DNA of 64,000 nucleotides, taken from the IMG/VR virus record IMGVR_UViG_3300031963_008656, positions 64,001 to 128,000 of that record; one strand, written 5' to 3'. The notes under the pieces were generated by a model. The model was not told the DNA's origin. It ran no database searches and saw only the letters and a list, made by a program, of their open reading frames with translations. This document shows positions 1 through 8,190 of this stretch, one piece after another; position 1 is the first letter of the stretch, and the number at the start of each line of letters is the position of its first letter. The position numbers and the translations under genes were made by a program. Source of the DNA: a virus.

Positions 1-2009
1 CCTTTTGCAAGCAAACTCGTTTTGAGTTCATCCACAAACTTGACCACAACTTTCTTGATTGCCAAAGTATCCAGCTTGGAGAATTTAACAATTTGGTCGA
101 TTCTGTTGCGTAGTTCAGGCTTGAAAAACTCTTTGAGAGCTCGGTCGTCCTCACCAGTCTTTTCAAAGCTGCCAAAGCCAATGTTGTTTGCTTCACTGTC
201 CCGTGCTCCTAAGTTTGAAGTCATGATAATGATGGTATTCTTGCAGTTGGCTTTCTTGCCGTTCGAACTGGTAATAACACCTTCATCCAGCATCTGCAAC
301 AAGATGTTGGTAACATCAGGGTGCGCCTTTTCAATCTCATCAAACAATATTACTGCGAAGGGATTCTTGCTGATGTCAGAGATCAGTTTGCCGCCACCTA
401 CATTGCCATCTTCAAATCCCACATAACCCGGAGGCGCACCAATAAGGCTGCTGACTGAATGACGCTCTTGGAATTCACTCATGTCATATTTCAGCAGTTT
501 CATATCCAAATTGTCACTCAACAGTCGTGCTAGTTCTGTTTTACCTGTGCCTGTTGGGCCCAAGAACAAGAAACTCGCCATGGGCTTTTTGTCATTGGCA
601 ATGCCAGCAAAGTTGATGTACACACGTTCCAGCACTGAATCAACTGCTGAATCTTGTCCGTACAATTTCTGCTTGATGTTGCCTTCAAGATCCACAATCT
701 TAGCTGAACGTTCGTTTTGCAGTTTGTCTGTGGGCACACCAGTCACACGAGTCAACTGTTCTTCAATCATGGCCTTGGTAACTACTACTGTGCCCAGATC
801 TTTCACACGCTCTCTAGCACAGGCTGCATCAATCAAGTCAATTGATTTGTCAGGATTCTTACGATCGTGTATGTAACGATTGGCCAGTTCCACAGCCGCA
901 GTCATTGCTTCAGTTTCAATCAGCACATTATGAAACGTTTCGAGCCGGGGAGATAGACCAATAAGAATCTGCTCCGTGGTTGCAGTATCTGGTTCATCAA
1001 TTGACAAGCGGTAGAATCTGCGCATGAGTGCGCGATCTTTCTCAAATGATTCATAGTATTCTTCCCAGGTGGTCGACGCCACAACTTTCAAGTTGCCTTT
1101 GGTAATAGCAGGTTTCAGCATGTTAGCAAAGTCAAGTGAACTGTTAGAGCCTGAACCTGCGCCACGCATGGTGTGTGCTTCGTCAATGAACAAGATACAT
1201 TTCTTCTTGGTTTCAAGAGCAGCTATTACTGCTTTGAATTTTTCTTCAAACTCACCGCGATACTTTGATCCTGCCAACAATGACCCAATTTCCAGGCTCC
1301 ACACTTCGTGATCCTTAAGAAACTCTGGCACACGACCAGCCACAATTTCCTGTGCTAGTCCTTCCACAATGTGTGTTTTGCCCACACCAGGATCACCTAC
1401 CATCAGCACGTTGGCTTTGAAACGGCGTGCCAGTGTGGTGACCATTTCTTGAACTTCTGTGGCTCGCCCAATCATGGGCTCCAGACGATTGCCGCGAGCC
1501 GCACCTGTGAGATCTGTACAGTACTCAGTGAGTATTTCTGTGGCCTGTGCTTGACTCAGCTTGGCGTCTGAGTGAGTGTAGGTCTTTTGCCAATGATCCA
1601 CAAACTCCTGTTTCTTCACACCATACTTCAACAAGAAGTAGTGTGCATGACTGTTGGTTTCTGCCATGATTGAAAGATACACATCAATCACAGTGAGTGT
1701 TCTGCGTCCAGTAAACATGACCTGTACATTGGCACGATTGAAAATGCGTTCCAGTGCAGTGGTCTTTCGAGGTTGTATATCTGCGCTTTTACTCACAATA
1801 GAAATCAAGCTGTTGAGGTAGCTGTCTACTTCTTGATCCAGCATGCCAGAGTCGGTGCCAAATTTGTCCAGAGTTTTTCTAAATGGCTGGTGCCGTATCA
1901 GGGCCAACAGCAAATGTTCTGTGGTCACGTATTCGTGACTTTTGGAACGAGCCAATTCAATGGCGTCTTCTACGATACTTTCGAGTTCAGAATGTTGTGA
2001 CATGGGCAT
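1..2009 (-). CDS. clpA-like: ClpA/ClpB-like AAA+ unfoldase, C-terminus cut by window edge
   Basis: Class I Clp ATPase that would unfold proteins and feed them to a ClpP-type peptidase. About 669 residues are visible and the frame runs off base 1. In order: an N domain, a first AAA+ module with Walker A GDPGVGKT and Walker B CILFIDEAH, then a second module with GPTGTGKT and VILFDEIEKAH. The middle region between modules is short, which favours ClpA over ClpB. Family members are about 750-860 residues, so roughly the last 90 or more are outside. Two in-frame ATGs (2009, 2003) can start it; no strong SD is seen. Two ClpP-like genes lie at 60.9 and 63.1 kb, so a complete phage Clp machine is possible (inference). 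Confidence 0.93.
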   Translation of the reverse strand, partial: MPMSQHSELESIVEDAIELARSKSHEYVTTEHLLLALIRHQPFRKTLDKFGTDSGMLDQEVDSYLNSLISIVSKSADIQPRKTTALERIFNRANVQVMFTGRRTLTVIDVYLSIMAETNSHAHYFLLKYGVKKQEFVDHWQKTYTHSDAKLSQAQATEILTEYCTDLTGAARGNRLEPMIGRATEVQEMVTTLARRFKANVLMVGDPGVGKTHIVEGLAQEIVAGRVPEFLKDHEVWSLEIGSLLAGSKYRGEFEEKFKAVIAALETKKKCILFIDEAHTMRGAGSGSNSSLDFANMLKPAITKGNLKVVASTTWEEYYESFEKDRALMRRFYRLSIDEPDTATTEQILIGLSPRLETFHNVLIETEAMTAAVELANRYIHDRKNPDKSIDLIDAACARERVKDLGTVVVTKAMIEEQLTRVTGVPTDKLQNERSAKIVDLEGNIKQKLYGQDSAVDSVLERVYINFAGIANDKKPMASFLFLGPTGTGKTELARLLSDNLDMKLLKYDMSEFQERHSVSSLIGAPPGYVGFEDGNVGGGKLISDISKNPFAVILFDEIEKAHPDVTNILLQMLDEGVITSSNGKKANCKNTIIIMTSNLGARDSEANNIGFGSFEKTGEDDRALKEFFKPELRNRIDQIVKFSKLDTLAIKKVVVKFVDELKTSLLAK

Positions 2010-2031
2010 GAGTTAAGTTGTTACCTTGTGT

Positions 2032-2060
2032 ATTGTAGCACATTGTTGTGAGTAATGCAA
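2032..2060 (-). promoter_or_regulatory. sigma70-like promoter for the Clp gene
   Basis: On the minus strand TTGCAT (2060-2055) and TACAAT (2037-2032) are separated by exactly 17 bp, about 22 nt before the Clp ATG. This is seen by eye; activity is inferred. Confidence 0.55.
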
Positions 2061-2072
2061 TACTCAAAATAT

Positions 2073-2849
2073 TTATTTGTGATGCTTTTGGATAGCTTCA
2101 CGAATTTCTGGGGCAATGTGTATGGGCAATTCGGTTGATATGCGAACAAACGCATCGCCCTGCTGACCTTGACGATTGGGCAGACCACGACCTTTGAGTC
2201 TTAGCAGTGTGCCCGGTTGAGTGCCCGACGGCACAGTCATAGACAATTCATTGCCTAGCAAATCTCTAACTCGAATGTCCGCACCCAATATCAAATCAAA
2301 CACATTGATTTTGCGATTGGTAATCAAGTTTAGTCCTTGCCGTTCCCAGTTTGGATCTGGTTGCACTCGATACTGCACCACTAGATCTGCGCCACCTGGG
2401 CCCAGGCCTTGGTATTGCACATTGTCTCCGTCGTCAATGCCACGCGGTACTTCAATTTCAACTGCTTGGGCACCTTGCTGTGTACCAATGGTCACTGTGC
2501 GCTGTCCACCAGTTGCAACGTCAGCAAGACTGATCCAGAGACTCATTCTCACATGACCTCTACGAGCTTGCTGTTGCGCAAAGTTCTGTCCAAACATGCT
2601 TGAAAAAATATCATTCATGTTGAAGTGTGTGCCGTTGGGGAATCCCCCAAACTGTGGGCGTGGATTGTTGTACTCAGCTCGTTTGGCTTCGTCGCCTAGA
2701 GTGTCGTAGGCTGCTTGTATCTCTTGGAACTTGGCTGTATCGCCGCCCTTGTCCGGATGATGCTGGCTGGCCAGCCGACGGAAAGCTCGTTTGATTTCGT
2801 CTTGTGTGGCAGTTCGAGCAACACCTAGTGTTGCATAGTGATCGGTCAT
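2073..2849 (-). CDS. dnaJ-like: DnaJ-like J-domain co-chaperone (CbpA type)
   Basis: Hsp40-type co-chaperone, 258 aa, expected to stimulate an Hsp70 ATPase (DnaK, presumably from the host) and deliver substrates. The J domain is N-terminal with the essential HPD at residues 31-33, followed by a short G/F-poor linker (FGGFPNG) and a C-terminal substrate-binding domain of the DnaJ_C kind (residues about 95-245). The cysteine-rich zinc finger of class I DnaJ is absent, which makes it type II/CbpA-like. It follows a strong hairpin terminator and precedes the Clp unfoldase gene, so folding and degradation genes are adjacent. No DnaK is seen in the window. Confidence 0.93.
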   Translation of the reverse strand: MTDHYATLGVARTATQDEIKRAFRRLASQHHPDKGGDTAKFQEIQAAYDTLGDEAKRAEYNNPRPQFGGFPNGTHFNMNDIFSSMFGQNFAQQQARRGHVRMSLWISLADVATGGQRTVTIGTQQGAQAVEIEVPRGIDDGDNVQYQGLGPGGADLVVQYRVQPDPNWERQGLNLITNRKINVFDLILGADIRVRDLLGNELSMTVPSGTQPGTLLRLKGRGLPNRQGQQGDAFVRISTELPIHIAPEIREAIQKHHK

Positions 2850-2852
2850 GAA

Positions 2853-2884
2853 AAAGGCCCTGTATGTTTAATTATACAGGGCCC
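2853..2884 (-). terminator. intrinsic terminator upstream of dnaJ-like gene
   Basis: A 10-bp perfect stem (GGCCCTGTAT / ATACAGGGCC) with an 8-nt AT-rich loop is followed on the minus strand by TTTTT, directly before the DnaJ ATG. It would end transcription of the lysis/structural operon to the right. The U-run lies within the DnaJ 5' leader, so DnaJ may be partly read-through expressed. Confidence 0.75.
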
Positions 2885-2900
2885 GGTACTGGTTGTCAAA

Positions 2901-2978
2901 TTAACGAAACTTATTGTAGTAGTCCCAGCACCACCAGCCAATGCCAGCAGCCACCACAACAAACAATAACCATTCCAT
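2901..2978 (-). CDS. 25-aa single-pass membrane peptide
   Basis: Tiny ORF starting MEWLLFVVVAAGIGWW, with one hydrophobic segment (about residues 3-18) and a charged end (DYYNKFR). Its ATG overlaps the stop of the upstream gene as TAATG, the coupling used throughout the window, and a GGAGAAAAAG stretch lies 5' of it. Position in the lysis region suggests a lysis accessory peptide, but the sequence gives no proof. Confidence 0.55.
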   Translation of the reverse strand: MEWLLFVVVAAGIGWWCWDYYNKFR

Positions 2979-3184
2979 TACTTTTTCTCCGGCACTTTGG
3001 TGCCATCTAGTTTTTTGTGCTGTTTGACTTCTTTACAGCTTTGCTTGGTCTTGCCTGTTTTGGGATCTTTTACTTCCTTGCCGTCTTTCTTTACGTCAAC
3101 GCAGACTCGTTTGGTTTCTTTGGCTTCGTCAGCAATTGCTGGCAAACTAAGAATTAATCCTGCTACAAATATAATATTTTTCAT
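2978..3184 (-). CDS. small secreted Lys-rich protein
   Basis: 68 aa. An N-terminal signal peptide is plain (MKN, hydrophobic core IIFVAGLILSLP, AIA cleavage site before DEA). The mature part of about 50 residues is very basic and has two cysteines (RVCVDV, KQSCKEV) that could form a disulphide in the periplasm. No family recognised. It lies between the holin-like gene and a 25-aa membrane peptide. Confidence 0.7.
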   Translation of the reverse strand: MKNIIFVAGLILSLPAIADEAKETKRVCVDVKKDGKEVKDPKTGKTKQSCKEVKQHKKLDGTKVPEKK

Positions 3185-3205
3185 TTTGATTTTCCTTTTT
3201 AGTTA

Positions 3206-3742
3206 TTATCGTTCTGGATAGTCAGTTATGGCTGGCGGAGCTTTTTTACCACCAAACCCAATGGTTACTTCAGTAAATCCAGCCGCTGGTGCTCCAAAGC
3301 CTGTTGCAGGTGCGCCTCCAAATGCGCTTCCGCCTCCCAGGGGTTGTGAGCCCCAGGTGTTTGTGGTTGGTGCACCAAAACCACCGGGTGCGGCTGGCTG
3401 TTGTACTGATCCCGGAGGCGTATATGTTGTACCGACATTTGATGGTAAGTTGATTCCGCCATTGTTGGCTCCTCCTAGTTTTTCTTGTGTGCGACCATAA
3501 GCCGCAATACCCAGCACAGCACCCATGGCAATGTGATACAGGCCTGCACCTTGCAAGGTGATAGGTTGCCACTGCACGTTGACTTGACCTTTTGAAAGGC
3601 TTTGTAGTATAGACCACAACACTGGAAATATCACAAAATCTGCAATGCAGGTCAGCATGTATGACCAACCCATCATGGGCCGCCATTTTGAGTTCATCCA
3701 GTCTTCTTTTTTCTTTTCTGATTCTGACATTTTTGTTGTCAT
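3206..3742 (-). CDS. putative holin (3TM/GTA-holin-like), Gly/Ala/Pro-rich tail
   Basis: 178 aa. After a charged N-terminus (SESEKKKEDW) come the WRPMMGW motif and hydrophobic segments at about residues 27-48 and 67-82; this pattern resembles the GTA_holin_3TM group that permeabilises the inner membrane for endolysin release. The C-terminal half is low-complexity Gly/Ala/Pro/Thr, unusual for a holin. SD AAGGAAAC precedes ATG 3742. Endolysin and both spanin genes lie 3.5-6 kb upstream in the same direction. Family assignment is from memory of the motif; function is inferred. Confidence 0.6.
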   Translation of the reverse strand: MTTKMSESEKKKEDWMNSKWRPMMGWSYMLTCIADFVIFPVLWSILQSLSKGQVNVQWQPITLQGAGLYHIAMGAVLGIAAYGRTQEKLGGANNGGINLPSNVGTTYTPPGSVQQPAAPGGFGAPTTNTWGSQPLGGGSAFGGAPATGFGAPAAGFTEVTIGFGGKKAPPAITDYPER

Positions 3743-3754
3743 GTTGTTTCCTTA

Positions 3755-4069
3755 TTAAGTTGATAGTGTGATTGGGAATATTGTGCCAACCTTAGGCGTA
3801 TCCCAAAAAATGTCAATGTAAGTAGGACCATAGTCATCCCACTGCGTAATAGTTGCTGTGGTGCTGTCCTGAAAAGTGATTGTACTACCCACTGGATATG
3901 TGGCAATCACTGTGGCACTGTATGGTATTCCTGCGGCTTGAGGATTCCACCCTGTTACCCCACCTGTATCGCTGGTGGGAATGACCAATGGAGGCGGAGG
4001 TGGTGCGGCTCCGCTGGTTAGTTGAAGACCTGTGCCTAAAGTAATACCTGAACCTATTATCATTGCCAT
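3755..4069 (-). CDS. small structural protein with IGxG N-terminus
   Basis: 104 aa. It starts MAMIIGSGITLGTGLQL, the same I-G-x-G-I-x-I/L-G-x-G pattern found at the starts of the proteins at 4073-4801 and 7108-7269. A proline run follows (about residues 23-27), then a beta-rich region (SATVIATYPVGSTITFQ). Probably a small fibre or baseplate decoration protein; no family recognised. It begins 3 nt after the stop of the 242-aa gene. Confidence 0.7.
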   Translation of the reverse strand: MAMIIGSGITLGTGLQLTSGAAPPPPPLVIPTSDTGGVTGWNPQAAGIPYSATVIATYPVGSTITFQDSTTATITQWDDYGPTYIDIFWDTPKVGTIFPITLST

Positions 4070-4072
4070 ATA

Positions 4073-4801
4073 TTAATATCCAAATCTTGTTTTGTATTGA
4101 GCGTACAAACCTTGTACGTCTCCCAGCGTTAATATTCCGTTGTAGGCCTTGACAAATCCTATGTCGCCAGTTTGCACTTCGGTGCCTGCTGAACGACTGA
4201 ATAATCTTATTTGATTGGGGCCGCCGCCGCTGCCTAGATTAGTGGCTGTAAAAGAAGTGGTAGTTGGTTGAGCACTTGTTGCTGTGTACACTTGGCCTAG
4301 GCCGGTGCTGGCGTTCCAAGTACCCCATATAAAGTTCCACACAGCATTTGTTCCTGAGCTGGGCAAGTTAACTGCATAGTTGGGATAGAATGCATTTACA
4401 AAACCATTGTAGGCACCCATCATCCAGTCTCTAGTGGCTTCACTTTGTGTGTTTAACAATCTACCAGAACTTGTGACCGACAACTTGTAGGTTGCAAACA
4501 CTGAATAACTCTGACCAGTACTCCAGTTGGGACCGCCGCGGATACTGTCAGTTCCAGTGGCGTTAGATTTTCTGAACAACCCACCATTGTCAGCTTGCCA
4601 GCTAATACTGCCGCCTGCATTGGCCACTGTTAGTGTGCGTTCTCCTGTGGTACCTGTTCCTTCTGTGACTGATCCGTTGGTGGGCACAGCTGAGTAATTG
4701 GCTGCATCTAAATCATAAATCAAACTCACTGTTGGCGCAAACCCACCACCAGCAGTGACTCCTGGTCCTATTTCAATTCCGGGTCCTATTACTATTGGCA
4801 T
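4073..4801 (-). CDS. lectin-like (LamG/ConA-fold) fibre or decoration protein
   Basis: 242 aa. N-terminus MPIVIGPGIEIGPGV carries the IGxG motif shared with two neighbours; the rest looks like a laminin-G/concanavalin-type jelly roll (LIYDLDAANYSAVP near 27-40, SYSVFATYKL, GDIGFVKAYNGILT near the end). Such domains bind glycans on host surfaces. The gene follows the subtilase with 1 nt between stop and ATG, so both probably belong to one virion structure. Domain call by pattern, not search. Confidence 0.7.
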   Translation of the reverse strand: MPIVIGPGIEIGPGVTAGGGFAPTVSLIYDLDAANYSAVPTNGSVTEGTGTTGERTLTVANAGGSISWQADNGGLFRKSNATGTDSIRGGPNWSTGQSYSVFATYKLSVTSSGRLLNTQSEATRDWMMGAYNGFVNAFYPNYAVNLPSSGTNAVWNFIWGTWNASTGLGQVYTATSAQPTTTSFTATNLGSGGGPNQIRLFSRSAGTEVQTGDIGFVKAYNGILTLGDVQGLYAQYKTRFGY

Positions 4802-4802
4802 A

Positions 4803-6350
4803 TCATGTCCTCATGCTTGTGTTACTTACTGACACTGGGCCGCTTATGTTGCCGCCGCTGGTTGTGTTAAATGCCTGATAGGCAAATCTATTGGGTCCAC
4901 CGTGCAGAATTTCTTCATTGCTGTAGTCAGTTTGCGATCCTGTGTCATACAGCATGTTGGGAGTGCTCATAGCAATGACCTTGGCTCGTATCTGTGCTGG
5001 GGTAGCTGTGGGGTAAACTTGTAGCAGTTGAGCAGCCAGGCCAGCGACATTGGGACTGGCCATTGACGTGCCTGAAATACTCATTATCAAGTAGCTGGCA
5101 TTGAATGGATATGGTGTGGTAGCACCAAATGCATTGCTGGTACTGGTGGTACTCACAATGTTTGTGCCAGGTGCATAAATATCCACCCTGGGCCCAGATT
5201 CACTAGAGCCACTTTTGTGTTCAGGATTGTCATATCCAGTGCTGACGTTGCCCACACAGATCACTCCATCAGCACTGGCCGGTGATCCGCCGCGCATGTA
5301 ATACCTAGGAGTGCTTGTTTGATAAAAAAAGTTATCGTAATCAGGGCCGCCTGGCACATCTAAAGTTTGATAGTAATTGCCGGCTGCGCCCACTAACACC
5401 ACACCTGCTGCCAGCAATTCGGCCACATCCACATCCACACTGTCTACTCTTACACCAAAGCGATTGGATGCACTGCCAATCATACCAAATGTAGCTTGTT
5501 TGGCAGACCCACTCCAGGGCGTTCCACGATAAATGCCACCATTGATACTGGTGAACGTGTTGATGTAACTCCAGCTCATGTTTACAACTGTGGGTCGTTT
5601 GTATCCTGTGGCGGGGTCCACAGTTTTGTTGTTGTGCCACCCTTTGATGCAGTCAAACACATCTGTGGTTGATATACCATTGGTGGGTGCCACGTTGAGT
5701 CCACTCACAGTCATACAGTAAATTCTAGCATTTTTAGCACGACCGTATGTTTTGCCCGCGGCAATGCCACAACAGTGTGTGCCATGTCCGTCATAGTCGG
5801 TGTAGAAATTAGCAGGCATGGTACCTGCAATACCTGACGCTGTGTACCAGTCAATTTGTTGTACTCTAGTCACGCCAGCTGCATCCGTAAACTCAGGATG
5901 GTCAACTTGCAGTCCTGAGTCTTGTACCACAAAGTCTACTCCAGTGCCGTCCAAGGGATAGTTGTAGGTCAATGTACCTGATGAACCAGGAGTGTTCATT
6001 GTGGTTGAATTCAGTCTAAACAACCCCCAATTGATTCCAAGATTGTTGGCAGGATTGGTGCCGGGACTTTTGTAATACAAGCCAGTTTGTGAGGCATTGT
6101 TGTGGATTTCAATATCTGTTCGTTGCTCAGGCGGTATCTCCACACAATACACTCTGGGGTCTTGACGCAGTTTGTCTGCTTCGTCATCAGTTAACTCATA
6201 CCAACACTGGCGTAGACTGGTGGGACGTTCATTCACAATTGCCACCCCGCGTTGGGGCACGTAGACGCTGCCTGATCCGTCAGTTTCTATTTCCTGCCAG
6301 AAAGCATCATAATCAACACCTTCATTTAATGCTACGTTATATGTGGTCAT
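4803..6350 (-). CDS. subtilisin-like serine protease (S8), probable virion protein
   Basis: 515 aa. Complete catalytic set: Asp144 in VVQDSGLQVD, His189 in DGHGTH, oxyanion Asn325 in GAAGN and Ser429 in SGTSMASPN. Residues 1-80 look like an I9-type inhibitory prodomain. No signal peptide is visible. It sits between fibre-type genes on both sides and shares their Ser/Thr/Gly-rich composition, so it is probably carried on the particle rather than secreted. Possible roles are maturation of fibres or digestion of host surface protein (inference). Subtilases are known in some marine T4-like phages. Confidence 0.93.
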   Translation of the reverse strand: MTTYNVALNEGVDYDAFWQEIETDGSGSVYVPQRGVAIVNERPTSLRQCWYELTDDEADKLRQDPRVYCVEIPPEQRTDIEIHNNASQTGLYYKSPGTNPANNLGINWGLFRLNSTTMNTPGSSGTLTYNYPLDGTGVDFVVQDSGLQVDHPEFTDAAGVTRVQQIDWYTASGIAGTMPANFYTDYDGHGTHCCGIAAGKTYGRAKNARIYCMTVSGLNVAPTNGISTTDVFDCIKGWHNNKTVDPATGYKRPTVVNMSWSYINTFTSINGGIYRGTPWSGSAKQATFGMIGSASNRFGVRVDSVDVDVAELLAAGVVLVGAAGNYYQTLDVPGGPDYDNFFYQTSTPRYYMRGGSPASADGVICVGNVSTGYDNPEHKSGSSESGPRVDIYAPGTNIVSTTSTSNAFGATTPYPFNASYLIMSISGTSMASPNVAGLAAQLLQVYPTATPAQIRAKVIAMSTPNMLYDTGSQTDYSNEEILHGGPNRFAYQAFNTTSGGNISGPVSVSNTSMRT

Positions 6351-6351
6351 A

Positions 6352-7098
6352 TTAAATTAAATTGGCCCAGGCACCATTTTCGTAACCCTGAAACTTGTTA
6401 GTAGATGAGTTGTAAATCATGTCACCATTGGCTGCAATTGTGTTGGCAATTTGTGCTGTGGTTAAACTAGGCAGTCGGAACGTGCCACCGCCAACTACTC
6501 TAACTGCTGACACAGCTGACAGATCCAAGTTTGTGGCTGAACTCAGTGTGGGTGTGCCTGCGCCGCCACCTATAAAGTTTGCGGCTGTTACGTTGCCAGT
6601 AACGCTGACAAAACTAAATGCATCTGCTCCAAATCCATTACCTACTAGGTTGCCGGACAAGTTGCCGCTGAGTGATGCCACTCCACCTGAAATTCCAGTC
6701 AACTGTGATCCATTGCCCACAAAGAAACTACCAATGATATTAGCGCCAGATGTGATGGTTCCTGTAGCAGAAATCAATCCTGTGGTGTTGAGGTTGCCAG
6801 CTTGTACATTACCTGTGGCACTCACTGTGGCGCCTTGTACCAGGGCCACAGACGTTACGTTGCCACCACGCACATTGCCAGTGGCCAACACGCCTGATGC
6901 TGTGTTCACGTTGCCTGTGGCTGTAACCAAGCCGCCTGTGTTCAAGTTGCCGCCTGTGATGTTGCCGGTCACAGAAGAAAAATATGTTTTCAAGTTGCTG
7001 CCTGAAATTTGATAGGTAACTCCACTGCTGACCACTGGCACAATGGCTGCATCAGTCATTGCGGCTAGTGAAGTTAGTTGTGATATTTTAATGGGCAT
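6352..7098 (-). CDS. repetitive tail-fibre-like protein
   Basis: 248 aa. N-terminus MPIKISQLTSLAAMTDAA is typical of phage fibre attachment domains. Residues about 40-140 repeat TGNV-type units (TATGNVNTASGVLATGNV and variants) that predict a beta-helical shaft; the same repeat fills the 1013-aa protein at 27278 and part of the one at 21139. A GNGSQLTGISGG unit occurs here and there too. C-terminus YENGAWANLI is a usual fibre end. SD AAGGAAAG before the ATG. Confidence 0.85.
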   Translation of the reverse strand: MPIKISQLTSLAAMTDAAIVPVVSSGVTYQISGSNLKTYFSSVTGNITGGNLNTGGLVTATGNVNTASGVLATGNVRGGNVTSVALVQGATVSATGNVQAGNLNTTGLISATGTITSGANIIGSFFVGNGSQLTGISGGVASLSGNLSGNLVGNGFGADAFSFVSVTGNVTAANFIGGGAGTPTLSSATNLDLSAVSAVRVVGGGTFRLPSLTTAQIANTIAANGDMIYNSSTNKFQGYENGAWANLI

Positions 7099-7107
7099 GT
7101 GCTTTCC

Positions 7108-7269
7108 TTATTCTGTAATAATCTCGTCGCTGGGCGGCGAGTTTGCCAATTCTGTTGTGATGGGATCATCCGACTCTGTGGTAATGGATGTGGCCGAAGG
7201 TGTGGGCGGTGCAACTGCAACACTTATGCCCCCACCAATGGATATGCCCCCACCAATTGCTAATGGCAT
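7108..7269 (-). CDS. 53-aa protein with IGxG repeat
   Basis: Starts MPLAIGGGISIGGGISVAVA, the clearest case of the IGxG motif seen in two downstream proteins, then a Ser/Thr/Pro/Asp tail ending DEIITE. The ATG lies 1 nt after the endolysin stop, so it fits the operon. Probably structural; the tandem hexapeptide could form a short beta-solenoid or needle. No family recognised. Confidence 0.6.
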   Translation of the reverse strand: MPLAIGGGISIGGGISVAVAPPTPSATSITTESDDPITTELANSPPSDEIITE

Positions 7270-7884
7270 TTAGGCTCCCAACACATGCAGTGCATGTTCA
7301 GTGTGTTTGATGCGATCCTCAAGACCAATGTAGCCACCGTTGATGGCCCGTGTTAGACCTTTTGCGTCATTGGCATCTGCAAATCTATTTAGATTGTTCT
7401 GTTCCCAGTACCAACAAGCTGACTGTGCGGCACCTTCAAAAGTGGCTAGATATTCTGCGGCTTCGGCTTCAGAAATACTCAGGCTGCCTGCAAAGAATGT
7501 GTAGTTGTCCTTGCCTGTCAACTGTATTAGCCCACGACCACAATAGCGCCAGCCATCGCCTGATGCTTCGTCGCCGTTGCCCATTCTATTGGCATAGACT
7601 CTGTTGGCAATACGTTCAGGCCGGTTGGCATACTGTGCAGCCAATTCAGCTGTGGGGAAATACTTGGGGAAAACTTTTTGTAGGCTTGCGGCTTTGTAGT
7701 TGAGATTTTCTTTGATGAAAATAAAATTTCCTGACTCATGAGCGCATTGTGCAACAAAATGTGCCACACGTAGGGGTGTGTCAATGCCGTAGTCATCTAA
7801 CAGTTGATCTAGGGCTTCGTGCCAGTGATCAATGTGGGGATTCTTTACCATTTGTTTTAGTTGTTGTACGGATAGTATGCTCAT
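7270..7884 (-). CDS. endolysin, GH19 chitinase/lysozyme type
   Basis: 204 aa glycoside hydrolase family 19-like lysin that cleaves the glycan of peptidoglycan. The catalytic Glu50 lies in AQCAHESGNF, and the family signature around YCGRGLIQLTGKDNY (about 108-122) and the late AINGGYIG segment are present. It has no signal peptide, so release needs a holin (candidate at 3206). Its start overlaps the o-spanin stop as ATGA, giving a lysin-spanin unit. Confidence 0.92.
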   Translation of the reverse strand: MSILSVQQLKQMVKNPHIDHWHEALDQLLDDYGIDTPLRVAHFVAQCAHESGNFIFIKENLNYKAASLQKVFPKYFPTAELAAQYANRPERIANRVYANRMGNGDEASGDGWRYCGRGLIQLTGKDNYTFFAGSLSISEAEAAEYLATFEGAAQSACWYWEQNNLNRFADANDAKGLTRAINGGYIGLEDRIKHTEHALHVLGA

Positions 7885-8189
7885 TTTGCACCTTCAAATA
7901 TTTTTTTCTGTACTGAGTACCACTCAATCCAAGCATCTGCTTTCACAGCACAAGCATAGTAAGTGGTGTAGTTTTGTACCACAGTTCGACCAACGTCACT
8001 GAGTCGAGCTTCACCTGGAATCTGTTCCAGTTGTGGGCACGGCACCATGGCTGATCGTCCGGGTGCATCTGGAAACTTGGCCACAACAGGCACCACAGTG
8101 CTGCACCCAGTGATGGCCAACATCAGCATCACAACAATTGCAAATATAATCAAACTGGAAACAAGTTGTTGATCCTGTTGATTTTTCAT
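7881..8189 (-). CDS. o-spanin-like lipoprotein (Rz1 role)
   Basis: 102 aa. A hydrophobic N-terminus ends in lipobox-like ITGC (Cys about 29), so the mature protein would be lipid-anchored in the outer membrane. The mature part has spaced cysteines and the aromatic end DAWIEWYSVQKKIFE seen in T4-like spanin partners. With the i-spanin-like protein at 9569 it would fuse inner and outer membranes after endolysin action. Overlaps the endolysin start by ATGA. Confidence 0.75.
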   Translation of the reverse strand: MKNQQDQQLVSSLIIFAIVVMLMLAITGCSTVVPVVAKFPDAPGRSAMVPCPQLEQIPGEARLSDVGRTVVQNYTTYYACAVKADAWIEWYSVQKKIFEGAK

Positions 8190-8190
8190 G

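Noticed and set aside
22-876. Plus-strand frames across the Clp gene
   Set aside because: Antisense to a continuous AAA+ protein with all motifs.
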